NCBI RefSeq assembly: GCF_963082655.1
Contig: NC_081553.1
Coordinates: 227,243,827-227,307,826 of the forward strand
Length of the DNA stretch: 64,000 nucleotides
Source of the DNA: Stomoxys calcitrans
Taxonomy: Eukaryota; Arthropoda; Insecta; Diptera; Muscidae
Reading direction: 5' to 3'
Below are positions 34,863 to 45,914 of the stretch, piece by piece. Numbering within the stretch: the stretch's first letter is position 1; every line of letters starts with the position of its first letter. The position numbers and the translations under genes were made by a program. The notes beneath the pieces were generated by a model. It ran no database searches. It worked only from the letters and a program-made list of their open reading frames with translations, and was not told the origin of the DNA.

Positions 34863-36267
34863 GAAATCTTCTTTTCAAATTTCAGGACAGGAAACTGAAG
34901 AGACCATCCCCTTTTGCCTGGCCGCCGAACGGGCATGTAGTCAAATTCTGACAACATGGGAACTAAATGAAAGAAGATTACGATTATGAACAAGAAATAC
35001 TTTTTTAATGATTGACTCTAAAACATAAATCTTATATTCAAAATTCAGCACTTGGTACTGAAGGGGATATCCCCTTCCACAAGACCGCTGGGCGGACATG
35101 CAATCCAAACATGACATTATGGGAGTCAAATAAATGGTATTTGAAAGAAAATTACGTTTATGTAGAAGACGTAAAACTTTACTTAAAAAATAAATCTGGT
35201 ATTCAAATTTAAGGACTGGAAACTGAAGAGACTATCCCCTTTTGCCTGGCCGCTGAACGGGCGTGTAGTCAAATTCTGACAACATGGGAACTAAATGAAA
35301 GATATTTGAAAGAAGATTACGATTATGAACAAGAAATATAATTTTAATGACTGACTCAAAAACATAAATCTAATATTCAAAACTCAGCACTAGGTAGTGA
35401 AGGGGATATCCCCTTCCACAAGACCGCTGGGCGGGCATGCAATCCAAACATGACATTTTGGGAGTCAAATAAATGGTATTTGATAGAATATTACGATTAT
35501 GTCGAAGACGTAAAATTTAACTAAAAAAAATAAATCTGGTATTCAAATTTCGGGACAAGCAACTGAAGGGATTATCCCTTTTTGCTAGCGCGCCGGAAGG
35601 GCTTGCAGTCCAATTATGACAATATGGGTACCAAATGAAAGGCATTTGAAAGAAGATTACGTTAAGCAAAATAAGTACAATGTTAGAGACTGACTCATAA
35701 ACTGATATTAAAAATTCAGCACTAGGTACTGAAGGGGATATCCCCTTCCACAAGACCGCTGGGCGGGCATGCACTCGAAACATGACAAAATTGAACTCAA
35801 ATGAAAGCTATTTAATAGAAGATTACAATTATTGACAAAACATAAAATTTTACACAACAATTTGATCAGGTTTTCAAATTTCAGTACAAGGAACTGAAGG
35901 AGTTTTACACATCTACAAGTCCGGCGGGCGGGCAAATAATCTTCATAAAATGAAACTTAAATGAAATATTTTTAAAAAAATATAAAGTTTATGCAAAAGA
36001 CTTATAAATTTACTCAAAAACATAAATCATTTATTTAAATATCAAGACAGGGAACAATGGGGATATCCCCTTCTACATGACCACCGGGCGGGCATGCAGC
36101 CCACATATAAGACAATATGGGACTCAAATGAAAGCTATTTGAAAGAAGATTACGACTATGAAGAGGACAAAAAATTTTACTGAAAACATTAAATCTGGTA
36201 ATCAACATACAGGTAGATGTGACGGATGGACAGACCAATCTATCAGATAGCTCCATGTTTAGATGTA

Positions 36268-36502
36268 TTTGGTTGCCCAAAAAGTAATTGCGTATTTTTT
36301 TAAAAGAAAGTAAATGCATTTTTAATAAAACTTAGAATGAATTTTAATGAAATATACTTCTTTTACACTTTTTTCTAAAGCAAGCTAAAAGTAACAGCTG
36401 ATAACTGACAGAAGAAAGAATGCAATTACAGAGTCACAAGCTGTGAAAAAATTTGTCAACGCCGACTATATGAAAAATCCGCAATTACTTTTTGGGCAAC
36501 CC
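36268..36502 (+). mobile_element. mariner-type MITE, copy 2 (235 bp)
   Basis: The ends TTTGGTTGCCCAAAAAGTAATTGC and GCAATTACTTTTTGGGCAACCC are inverted, with TA on both sides (36266-36267, 36503-36504). The interior is nearly identical to copies 1 and 4. Confidence 0.9.
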
Positions 36503-36504
36503 TA

Positions 36505-38185
36505 TACATAGTGGCAATATAAACCAATGATTGGTTTTTCTGAACCTCTAAAGGAAGCAGTTGTAATCCGATTTCCCTGAAATTTTCTATCTGATGCTTT
36601 CTTATGACTTTCAACTTTCTGATACAATCCAAATGAACCGATCTCAAGATTTGACTTCTTGGGCCTCTGGAGGGCCCAATAATGGCTTAAATAATGAATA
36701 TGGTGTTTTCTTCAAACATCCATCAGTTAAAGGGTCAAGCTGATTACATGAGATGGGCTTCAAAGGAGAAGTGATCACATGTTATGGGTGCTATAAATGC
36801 TACACAAATTATACGCTCCAGTGAACATTGTAAAGTACTTATCATTCTGTAGTTATTGCGTAGAACGAATGTCTAACGCAAGTCATACTTCCTAACAGGC
36901 CATTATCATAAACCACTGGGGTTACTACAGGAAATTTTAAATAAACCCTGCGCTTTCTATAAGAAAAACCTTTCGTGCAAAACCAATTTAAAATAATAAA
37001 AAGAGCAAAAATATTTTATGAATAAAATATTTAGGATAAGGTGCAGCAGCAGCCAGTATATATGCCCTTAATCATAACATATTAGAACTCTTATAACGAA
37101 ATAATGCATAAGTTAAGTATTATTTAAATGGGAAAAGATTAAAAAAAATTAAATTTGCTGCTTCAATGCTTGAAGCAGACTCATGGCTGCCGCAGTTTGT
37201 TTGAGGAAGTTTGCCCACAGCACTCAGCTCAGTCACTCATAATGTAGCCAAGACGTAGGGCCTTCAAAATTATAATGCCTTTAAGAATATAAACACAGAC
37301 ATGCATCTCAACATTGCACGGATAGCTTTAAAGAGCCAGGCGAAAATTACGGTCTGCGCCCTCCAACATTCAAGGAATATGTTAAGACACCTTGCTACCA
37401 AGTAACTAAGGGGTGGACTTATAACTGATTCTGCCCAACCTGCTCATGTCTTGGCCAAAGAACACACACGCCAAGTGTTTTTATCATGGTTAACATCATC
37501 AAGCTTCGATATCGCGAATCCTAAGTTTACTTTTCGCGGCTAATAAAGTTGTTGTAACTGGTGGCCACAATAAGCCAAGCCTTAAAGCAGCAAGAATTTT
37601 ACCCTTGTTACTCAAAAATGTTGTTTAGATTGAAGGAAGTAAGATTGAAGGAAGTAAGCGATGTAGGCAGCAACAGGTGAATCCATGTAGAATATCTGCA
37701 CTTAGGAGATCGGTATAATTACCTCAATGGGCCAACAAGAGAGTCATCCATTGGTCACCCAATGGCATATCATAGAAAAAATCTCATGTAAAGAAAAATT
37801 TAAATTTATTACCTACATAACTTCAATAGAAAAACAAAGCCATCGTAAATGGGGAGCGGTAAATGTTTGTGCCGTAACATTCAGAATTTGATAAAACCTG
37901 TCAGACAGAAAGGAAGACGCAACACTTGGATAGACTATCAGATGGTCATTTCCATATCACTATGAAATTCACCAGATATTCACACTGAACACATAGACAG
38001 CAGACAGTTTCCTCTGCTTCGCGGTAGTCATAGCATCTGCAAGTATTTTTTTTACAATCTGTAGTCTCTTAGCATATTGTCCAATTAGATGGGGAACTAT
38101 CATAATGGACATGATAAGTAAGGTTTTTCTATTCTAGTTACTGACAGCAAGAAGCTAAACGGTGTTACACCCATCACCAAAGGAT
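36505..38185. other. no gene recognised
   Basis: It begins with one family A-like monomer (to about 36680), then unique AT-rich sequence without a convincing ORF. Confidence 0.4.
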
Positions 38186-38345
38186 GAAGGCCACCGTGGC
38201 GCATAGATTTCCATATCCAATAATGGCGTTAAACGCCTGCTTTTAGTGAAGATATCAGAAAATACTACTTTTTTTTCCGATGGCCTAAAGGCATTTGAAA
38301 TTTATCCAGGAGTTGCCGTTTCTCAGTGACACGCCTATCAGAGTC
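38186..38345 (+). mobile_element. tRNA-derived SINE, degenerate
   Basis: The head GAAGGCCACCGTGGCGCATAG and the word GGCGTTAAACGCCTG match the SINE. The B box is lost and the 3' half decays (TTTTTTTCCGATGGCC, then AAGTGTAATATGGC). Confidence 0.6.
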
Positions 38346-38624
38346 AAGTGTAATATGGCACTTACAAGGCCCTTTGTTCGACCAGGACGAAACTTATACT
38401 CTCTAGAATATCGTTTTCATACCCTACGACCTATTGTAGTACAGAGTATTACAATTTGGTGCAATTGTTTGTAGCACCCAGAAGAATGAAAGATTTAACT
38501 CTTGATAGGTTAACGAATCGACTCAGAATGACTTTGTGATTAGATTTAGATGTATCGGTCTATCTGTCTTTCTGACCATCCGTACACCCGTCTTTCCATG
38601 TGAGCGCAGTACATAAACTTCATA

Positions 38625-39230
38625 AAGGGTGATTTTTTGAGGTTAGGATTTTCATGCATTAGTATTTGACAGATCACGTGGGATTTCAGACATGGTGTCA
38701 AAGAGAAAGATGCTCAGTATGCTTTGACATTTCATCATGAATAGACTTACTAACGAGCAACGCTTGCAAATCATTGAATTTTATTACCAAAATCAGTGTT
38801 CGGTTCGAAATGTGTTCAAATTTTGACAAATTTTGTTCAGCGATGAGGCTCATTTCTGGTTGAATGGCTACGTAAATAAGCAAAATTGCCGCATTTGGAG
38901 TGAAGAGCAACCAGAAGCCGTTCAAGAACTTCCCATGCATCCCGAAAAATGCACTGTTTGGTGTGGTTTGTACGCTGGTGGAATCATTGGACCGTATTTT
39001 TTCAAAGATGCTGTTGGACGCAACGTTACGGTGAATGAACACATTTCGAACCGAACACTGATTTTGGTAATAAAATTCAATGATTTGCAAGCGTTGCTCG
39101 TTAGTAAGTCTATTCATGATGAAATGTCAAAGCATACTGAGCATCTTTCTCTTTGACACCTTGTCTGAAATCCCACGTGATCTGTCAAATACTAATGCAT
39201 GAAAATCCTAACCTCAAAAAAATCACCCTT
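38625..39230 (+). mobile_element. Tc1/mariner fold-back MITE, copy 2 (606 bp)
   Basis: TA flanks at 38623-38624 and 39231-39232. Left arm 38625-38818 and right arm 39036-39230 are near-perfect reverse complements. Each starts a transposase N-terminus from its own ATG (the left at 38737), reading towards the middle. The middle (38819-39035) holds a sense transposase fragment with FSDEAHFWLNG and CTVWCGLYAGGIIGPYF. Chimeric ORFs on both strands result (107 and 139 codons). None contains the full catalytic triad, so it depends on an outside transposase. Confidence 0.93.
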
Positions 39231-39334
39231 TATAATCATCTTCAAATTTGGCATAGAATTTTTGTTCTTTGACCTAAAGACAAGGCGCATTGGAACAAGA
39301 AACACGTAAAATTGTGCCGAACTTTGCATACTCA

Positions 39335-40150
39335 CCACCATGGGTGTATTAATCGTCCTATTTTATTATAACTCAACTACCATGTCCACAGTTATATCCC
39401 AATTGGGGCTGGTCTGGATCATATTTCATTCAGTTAGCGAAAACTCTTATACAAGTCAGCGAAATCATCCAATAAATCAGCTTTTTATGGGATTAAGACC
39501 CTAAATTGGAAGATCGGACTATATGACAGCAATATCTATATAGTCCGATCTGAACCATATTTGAGTCGGATGTCGGGAGGCTTAAAACAACTCACTATTT
39601 AAAATTTCAGCGAAATCGAAAGCTTTTATGGGCTGCAGGTCATTAATCGGCAGATCCGTTTATATGGCTGCTATATCTTAAATATAGTCCGATCTGAGCC
39701 ATATGTGAAGCGAATGTCGGGAGGCTTACAATAACTTATTGTTTCCAATTTTCACGAAATCGTGTAATAAATGCAGCATTTCTGGGTTTCAGGCCCGAAC
39801 TGAACCCGGCAGATCGGTCTATAAGGCAGCTATATCTAAATATAGTCCAATCTGAATCATATTTGGATCGGATGTCGGGAAGCTTACAATAACTCACTGT
39901 TTAAAATTTCAGCGAAATCGGTTTCAGACCCTTAATCGGCAGATCGGTCTACATGGCAGCTATATCCAAATATGGTCCGATTTGGCCCGTTCAAGAACAT
40001 TACTTGCGTGCAGAAAAATTACGAATATGTGCCAAATTTCAACTCAATACTTTTCATTTTTCAAAACTGTAGAGTGATTACAACAGACGGACGGACAGAC
40101 ACACGGACATCGTTAAATCGCCTTAGAATTTTACGACAATCCGAAATATA
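39335..40150 (+). mobile_element. family A element, pyrimidine-variant monomers
   Basis: The left end is degenerate (GTGCCGAACTTTGCATACTC, CACCACCATGGGTG). Four or so monomers carry CGGCAGATCGGTCTATA-GGCAGCTATATC and AAATTTCAGCGAAATCG. The right end carries CAGACGGACGGACAGACAC and ATCGTTAAATCGCCTTAG. The final GGTGGAGGGTATA block is lost at the junction with family B. Confidence 0.75.
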
Positions 40151-42340
40151 GTCTAGAACCAAATTTTCAGATTCTTACTCTACTCCTAAAGACCTTTTAT
40201 TTGATATCCATATCGTCCAAATCGGTTAACATGTCCGTTTGGGTGGGGCGTTCCCCCACCTTAACCTCAATTTGTATTGAAAAATTCGACAACAGATTCT
40301 TACTTATATATGTGCTCTACTCCCATAGAACTTTCTTTTGAGTACCATATAATCCTGGTTGGTGACACGTGTGAGGTGTTTTGGAAGATGGCAGATCAAT
40401 CACGGGATTGGGGTTTAGGTGTCCCCCATATATTAAGGGCCAAACACTTCCACATATTTAATTTGATATCCATACTGCTCCTATCGCTTAGCATGCCCGT
40501 TTGGGTGGGGTGTTCCCCCACCCAGATATTTCATTTGATATCCATACTGTCCTAATCGGTTAACATTATTAATTTGATATCCACATATTTAATTTGATAT
40601 CCATACTGCTCCTATCGCTTAGCATGCCCGTTTGGGTGGGGTGTTCCCCCACCCAGATATTTCATTTGATATCCATACTGTCCTAATCGGTTAACATGTC
40701 CGTTTGGGTGGGGCGTTCACCGTCTTGAGCTTAGAATTTTTTTAAATAAATTCGACATTAGATTCCTCCTCTGCTCTCATAGAATTTTCATTTAATTGCC
40801 TTACATACCAATCACCCTACATGTTCTGTTGAAAAATTTTCAGGTGGGCCAGCCCCTACTCCAGGATCCCAAACAACATCTTACTTCCAATTTTGGTTGC
40901 AAGGTTAGTATTATACTTCCAAAGTCAATTAATTGTAGCCCTACTCAGTCCTGATCTTCCTATATTTCCGTGTTTGCGAATTTTACAGGGGTGGTTGGCT
41001 AGTTGGTTTAAATTTCTATATCAGATTCGCATTCTATTTCCATAGACCTTTCTTATGAGTACCATATAGCACTGATCGGTAACATGTGTTTTTGGTGGTA
41101 TTTAAGAGATTGGGACGGATTTGGGGTTTGGGCGTTCCCCAGAAATGTGGGGCCAAATTTTTATTTTATATTCTTGATCTACTCTTAAAGATCTTTCATT
41201 TGATATCCATATTGTTCAAATCGGTTAACATGCCCGTTCGGGTGGGGCGTTCCCCCACCTTGACCACAAACTTTTTTGAAAAATTCGACATTAAATTCGT
41301 ACTTCTACTCCCATAGAAATTTCATGTATGTACCTTACATTCCATTCGTTCTACATGTGCTGCTCTCCCATAGACCTTTCTTTTGAGTACCACATAGTAC
41401 TGGTCGGTGACATATGTTTTCGGTGTTATTTGTAGGGATGTCCATTTGGGTGGGGCGTTCCCCCACCTTGACCTCATTTTTTTTTTTTTTTTGACATCCG
41501 ATTCGTATTTTAATATTACATTCTATTCAATATTTATTAAAAACCTTTCATTTGATATCCATATTGTCCAAATTGGTTAACATGTCCGTTTGGGTAGGGC
41601 GTTCCCCCATCTTAACCTAATTTTTTTTTTTTTTTTTTGTAAATTCTACATCAGGTTCGTACTCTGCACTCATATTACTTTCATTCGAGTACCTTACATC
41701 CCAATCGTTCTCCATGTTTTGTTGGGCGTTTTTCAGGTGGGGGTAGCCCTTAGCCCTCATATATATTTTCCAAATTGGAGAGTAAGCTTTGTATACTATT
41801 TTATCCTGAACAGTCTATATCTCCTCGTTTCATATTAGATTCTTACTCTACTTTTAAATATCTTTTATTTGGTGTCCAACTTGTCCAAATCGGTAAACAT
41901 GTAGGGCGTTTGGGTAGGGCGTTCCCCCACCGTGAACTCGTTTTTCGTGACAAATTCGACATCATATACGTACTCTACTCCCATAGCACTTTCATTTGTG
42001 TGTCATACTTCCCGGCAGTTCAACATGCCCTGCAGGGGGTTTGTTTTGGTGGAAGGCCTCCGAACTCTTGCCCCAAAAGTAATATCGTACTCCATTCTCG
42101 AAGACCTACAATTTTGTTGCTATATTGTCCCGAGCGGCCTGCCTATCCATTTTGAGGCAATTTTGATAGCTTTCAGAATCTTAGACCCAAATAATTATAT
42201 CCGAATCGTGCTCTGCTTCAAAAGACTCTACATTTGGATACCTTACTACCCCGATGGGTCAACAAGTGCTTTAGGAAGTCTGGACGGCCCCCGGACTCTT
42301 GACCCAATAATCTCAAAAATACCTTTTATTTTAATCCCAC
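40151..42340 (-). repeat. family B array with an internal perfect duplication
   Basis: The words TTTCATTTGATATCCATA(C/T)TGTCC, TTAACATGTCCGTTTGGGTGGGGCG and TTCCCCCACC recur. A segment of about 120 bp starting ATTTAATTTGATATCCATACTGC (40457) is repeated identically from 40577, a very recent duplication. Poly-T runs lie at 41468-41489 and 41622-41638. Confidence 0.75.
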
Positions 42341-42370
42341 AGTGTTTCGATTTCCAATGCGTTAGGTTTT

Positions 42371-42680
42371 TTCACGAGACGAAAATGCTACTCACGCAGG
42401 ACTCACGAGACAATTACGACTCACGAAAAAATCACGACCCACGGGTCACTCACGAGAAAATCACGAATTAATTGTTTTTTGGATTTTCTTGTGAATCGTG
42501 AGTGTTTTGTGAGTTGCGAGCGTCTCGTGAGTGTCGCGTGAATCGTGAGTGTCACGTAATTCTCGTGAGTCGTAAGCATTAATTCGACCACTGTCACACA
42601 CGGTCACGTGATTGGATTTGTATCTCACTCACTAATTACGTGACTCACACGTGACACAACACCTCACGTGCACACCTCTA
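42371..42680. repeat. inverted array of CTCACGA / TCGTGAG motifs
   Basis: The left half contains CTCACGA or close variants about seven times (42371-42466). After an AATTAATTG spacer the right half carries TCGTGAGT or GCGTGAAT variants about seven times (42490-42572). ACGTGA/TCACGTG E-box-like words follow up to 42670. As a whole it can fold back on itself. Confidence 0.75.
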
Positions 42681-43608
42681 GCAAGTATAAAAACAAATCC
42701 CTTCGTGTCGTTTATTTCTTCTTGAATCTATCACTGCCAAAAAAATCACAAGTGCAACATTATGTGTCCATTAAGTTCATATCGTTTGCTTCTGCAGCAT
42801 GCCCATCGATCGGTTGCATGCAGCTAAACATTCAACATGATATGGCAATCAATCATTTGGCCCTTGCGCATCACTTTGATTGCATAGTAGGTAGTCTGTA
42901 ACCACATGGGAGACGTCCATCAATAATTCATTCATTACGAGTATCCAGATTGCAAACTCCACAACCAACAGTTAGTTGAACAAAACACTGTGTCGCTTGT
43001 TTCCCACGAGCAGGCCCATTATTGGCAAGCAATTTGGGGATAACAAAGAAGTCAGTTAAAGACGAAAGGGCGGTAAAAAAAATAATTTGCAAAAAAGGAG
43101 GCGTGATTAAAAATAAGGAAAAAAACAGATTTAAGTCAAGCAAGGCTGAACTTTTGAAAGCCCTACTTCATATAGAGACATATTATGGACACCAACAATG
43201 ACTACTCCAAGGATTTCCTTCAAGTCAAGCCACGTTTACATTGGCCATTAAATCCGGATGTATAGCCTTTTCGAGATTTAAGTGCTAAATCCAGTGTTTT
43301 TTGAAGGTTTTACCATACAAAAATTATTTCCATTTTTGCAGGATTTATTTTTGAATCCCAAATAAACTCGATTTTACGGCTGCAATAATCGATAAAAGTA
43401 CTAAAATATGCAATTGTTTTTCAAGAATTGTATATGTATGTGTGTGATATGCACATGCATGTGTATGCCACCTAAATACCCAAAAGCGCAGTGTAAAACG
43501 ACAGGATTTGTTTTTGGATTTAGTTAAATCCATACCACCAAAATTTCAATGAAAACTTGCTATTACTTCAAGTTAAGTATTTTTTTCTTATATTAAAGAA
43601 TTCCTTTC
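42681..43608. other. proximal part of dsx intron 2; no gene recognised
   Basis: This AT-rich sequence lies directly downstream of the dsx donor in the transcribed direction. I see no exon-like ORF and no recognisable repeat. A short alternating purine-pyrimidine TGTGTATG stretch lies near 43430-43470. Confidence 0.5.
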
Positions 43609-43614
43609 ACTTAC
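43609..43614 (-). promoter_or_regulatory. dsx: splice donor of dsx coding exon
   Basis: The minus strand reads ATAG|GTAAGT, a consensus 5' splice site that splits a glycine codon (phase 1). It sits exactly where fly Dsx homology ends (NGADxxxG). The reading frame stops at TGA two codons later, as expected for intronic sequence. Confidence 0.9.
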
Positions 43615-44641
43615 CTATAGACATATCCGCTCCATTCTGATGTTCTGGATGGGGTTTACGATTGACTGGTACCAGCACCGGCACTGCCACTCCCGATGTC
43701 GATGACGGCGAGGGTGATGAGGAATCGCACGAACTATCAACAGATTGCGCTGTCGCCGGCACCGCACCCAAATGACCGGCGTGTGGATGATGATGATGAT
43801 GGTGATGATGATGATGGGGTGTATGATCGGGCGGTGTATGATGTGGGGGGGCTGTCGAGCTGCTCGCTCCACCGCTGCTACTGCTGCTGCTGCTGGGCAA
43901 GCCATTCATTGTAGATGAACTGGGACCGCCGGAACCATTGCCACCGCCGACCCCACCAGCACTGCCACCGCCGCCGCCACCAACGCTTGAAGAACTGGTG
44001 CTGGTGGTGACACCACCACCTCCACCGCTGCTGCCCCCACCACCACCTCCGACCCCAGCACCACCACCACTACTGCCACCATTAGCGCTGTGATCACTGT
44101 GCGGTGGAGAGCGTATGGTGGGTATGGCATTGCCATGGTGCGCAGACACACTGCCAACTCCGGCACCCACAGCTGCTGCAGCGGCCATAGCTGTGGCATC
44201 CACCAAATGTGGATGGTGATGATGGTGCAACTGTTGGGTGATGTGATGCTGCAACTGATGATGGTGATGGTGATGATGGGCATTCAGCAGGGCCGTGGGT
44301 GGATGCACCACCGGTGGCACTTCGTGCATTTGCAATATGCGCGCCTCATCCTGCTGTTGGGCCCGCCTCAGTGCTGTCTGCAGAGCCATGACCCGCTGAC
44401 GATCCGCCGTCAAGCGGCATTTCTCACAATTGCAAAAACGAAATTTGCAATAGCGTTTGTGGCCCTTTAACTTGATTTTCAGGCCATGATTGTGGCAGCG
44501 GGCACAATTCGGTTTGGTGCGTGGCGTGCCCGAGCTGCCGCTGGAGCTGGAAGCACCACCGCAAATGTCATTCTTCGAATCATGCATGTCCGTATCGGAC
44601 ATGGTGTCGCTGCTATTCCAATTACTGTCCTCAGAAACCAT
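43615..44641 (-). CDS. dsx: doublesex (dsx), first coding exon, partial CDS (342 codons + 1 nt)
   Basis: Dsx is the nuclear transcription factor at the end of the insect sex-determination cascade; sex-specific splicing of downstream exons gives male and female isoforms. Seen here: start MVSED, a conserved acidic N-terminus, then a DM domain at about residues 41-88. All eight zinc ligands are present: Cys46, Cys49, His61, Cys65 (site I) and His52, Cys70, Cys72, Cys75 (site II). The recognition-tail motif [19 protein letters not shown] follows. After it come HEVPP, two poly-His tracts (about 122-128 and 275-285), a Gly/Ser-rich linker, RSPPHSDH, a [13 protein letters not shown] block and NGADMSIG. 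The flanking motifs are Dsx-specific rather than general DMRT. The frame runs only two codons past a GTAAGT donor, so the exon ends at 43615 (phase 1). The start is chosen because MVSE is conserved in fly Dsx, although the base at -3 is T. Odd: residue 50 is His where DM domains have Arg (CARCHNHG). No downstream dsx exon was found in the window. Confidence 0.97.
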
Positions 44642-45150
44642 TCAAATGGACTGTGTGCAACGGGTGCGGTGTAATAAATTCGAAAAAACAAAAACCACCA
44701 CAAGCCAACAGGTCACACCAAACCGAATAGCGGGGCTTGCGCAGGGGTTTTTCTCTCGTAATTAAACAAATCAGCAACGATTTGTGGAAATATTTAATTC
44801 CAAAGAATGTTTTTGTTCTCGTTTAGTATTTTTTGGTTTTTTCCCTTTAACAACTCTGTTTAGGACACATCCATTATCAATTTGCCCTAACCGGCTTTGA
44901 TTTCACAGACATTGGCAAAACAATAATTGACAATTTTTAAGTAATTTTTGTTCTTCGATTATTTATTTCTCTTTGTTGCAACGTACACGGCACTCACTTT
45001 GTCTGCCCACGTCGTCGATGGCAAAGGAATTCAATCAAAATTTTCTTGATTTGCCGCCGTTGGCCGTCATTCGATGCTTGGTAATCCGAAAATCGCACTC
45101 TTTGTTGATAGTGTCGCCAATATTGCCGTTGCACTATTTTTAGATAGGAA
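44642..45150 (-). other. dsx: dsx exon 2, 5' untranslated part
   Basis: This is the leader between the inferred acceptor (CAG complement at 45151-45153) and the dsx ATG. It is AT-rich, has no long ORF in the dsx frame and contains four short upstream ORFs. The left edge is fixed by the ATG. The right edge is inferred from a long pyrimidine tract ending in TTTGCAG on the minus strand. A transcription start inside the exon is an alternative that sequence alone cannot exclude. In Drosophila the dsx ATG also lies in exon 2 behind a non-coding exon, which supports the splice model. Confidence 0.65.
44847..45070 (-). promoter_or_regulatory. four short upstream ORFs in the dsx leader
   Basis: Four upstream ATGs each open a short frame that closes before the dsx start. 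They are ATG at 45070 to stop at 45035 (11 codons), ATG at 44912 to stop at 44877 (11 codons), ATG at 44874 to stop at 44860 (4 codons), and ATG at 44870 to stop at 44847 (7 codons). The last two overlap in different frames. Together with the weak context of the dsx start (T at -3) they suggest reduced or regulated translation, but this is inference. Confidence 0.5.
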
Positions 45151-45180
45151 CTGCAAAGATAGCAAAAAGAAAGCAAAGCA
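45151..45180 (-). promoter_or_regulatory. dsx: probable splice acceptor upstream of dsx coding exon
   Basis: The minus strand shows a pyrimidine-rich run (CTTTGCTTTCTTTTTGCTATC) ending in TTTGCAG, followed by TTCC. This is a strong candidate 3' splice site about 0.5 kb before the dsx start codon. RNA evidence would be needed to prove use. Confidence 0.6.
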
Positions 45181-45524
45181 AATGTAGAGACAACATCAAA
45201 CTCAACATCATCAAATTAATTTAAATTAAACCAAAATTTCCCCCCATCTCTATGAATAAAATTTTAAATTTTCTTCTTATCCCCTTTCCCCCAATCCGTC
45301 GGAAAACGATGTCACATAACAAAAAAAAACATTCTAAACAGAGATGAATAAAGGCAGACATTTAAAACGGGCAATACAATTGGACCCAAGTTGTCCACTA
45401 CTGTCGTTCGCCATACCGTTAATTATCAATTTTTTTCACTAACTATAAATAAATATTAATTGAAAGATTGAATATACATAAACGTGAACAAAAAAAAAAC
45501 ATTTTGATTTAAATGCAAACCATG
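45181..45524. other. probable dsx intron 1 next to the acceptor; nothing recognised
   Basis: AT-rich sequence with no shared repeat and no ORF. Confidence 0.4.
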
Positions 45525-45775
45525 AATATATAACATTGTATTTTTTATAATAGGGTGTACCGAAATTTTTATAATTTTTTTTTTAATAATTTCAGAAAAT
45601 TAAATTTTGAATAGGAAAATGTGTTTGCAACATCAATCATCGAAAAATTGTATGAATATGTAACATTGTATTTTAATAATAGGGTGTACCGAAATTTTTA
45701 ATTTTTTTTTTAAATAATTTCAGAAAATTAAACTTTGAACATAAATCTTCGAAAAATTGTATTTCTATAAATTTT
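45525..45775 (-). repeat. 129-bp tandem duplication in probable dsx intron 1
   Basis: AGGGTGTACCGAAATTTTT occurs at 45552 and 45681. The flanking AACATTGTATTTT and TTTCAGAAAATTAAA are duplicated with it. The two copies differ by small indels in poly-T runs. Confidence 0.8.
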
Positions 45776-45914
45776 TTTAAGAATTATCTTTCTAATAATA
45801 AGAAGTAACATCGCGTAAAGTTAATGCGAAACCTTAAAAATGTTCACAATCCAAGTTTACCATCCGTACTCGAACAAGCTGCTCAACATACTGACTGCCC
45901 TTGGCTCAATCAAA

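Larger units (their letters stand above)
33170..36235. repeat. family C tandem array with dimeric higher-order repeat
   Basis: Two monomer types alternate from 34.9 to 35.8 kb. Type 1 has AAGGGGATATCCCCTTCCAC and ACCGCTGGGCGG (35061, 35400, 35732; spacing 339 and 332 bp). Type 2 has CTGAAGAGAC(C/T)ATCCCCTTTTGCC (34895, 35223, 35563; spacing 328 and 340 bp). The repeat unit is therefore a dimer of about 335 bp. Shorter type 1 units lie at 33245-33490 and 34100-34275. The array is interrupted by a fold-back MITE and a family A element. Confidence 0.8.

Noticed and set aside
38833..39156. 107- and 139-codon ORFs in the three fold-back MITEs as host genes
   Set aside because: They are chimeras of a transposase fragment and the inverted arm read in the wrong sense. 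Identical ORFs occur in all three copies and lack the catalytic triad.
44090..44470. Antisense ORFs over the dsx exon (44090-44470, 44490-44765 and others)
   Set aside because: They are shadows of repetitive, GC-richer dsx coding sequence, with no domain and no independent start or splice evidence.
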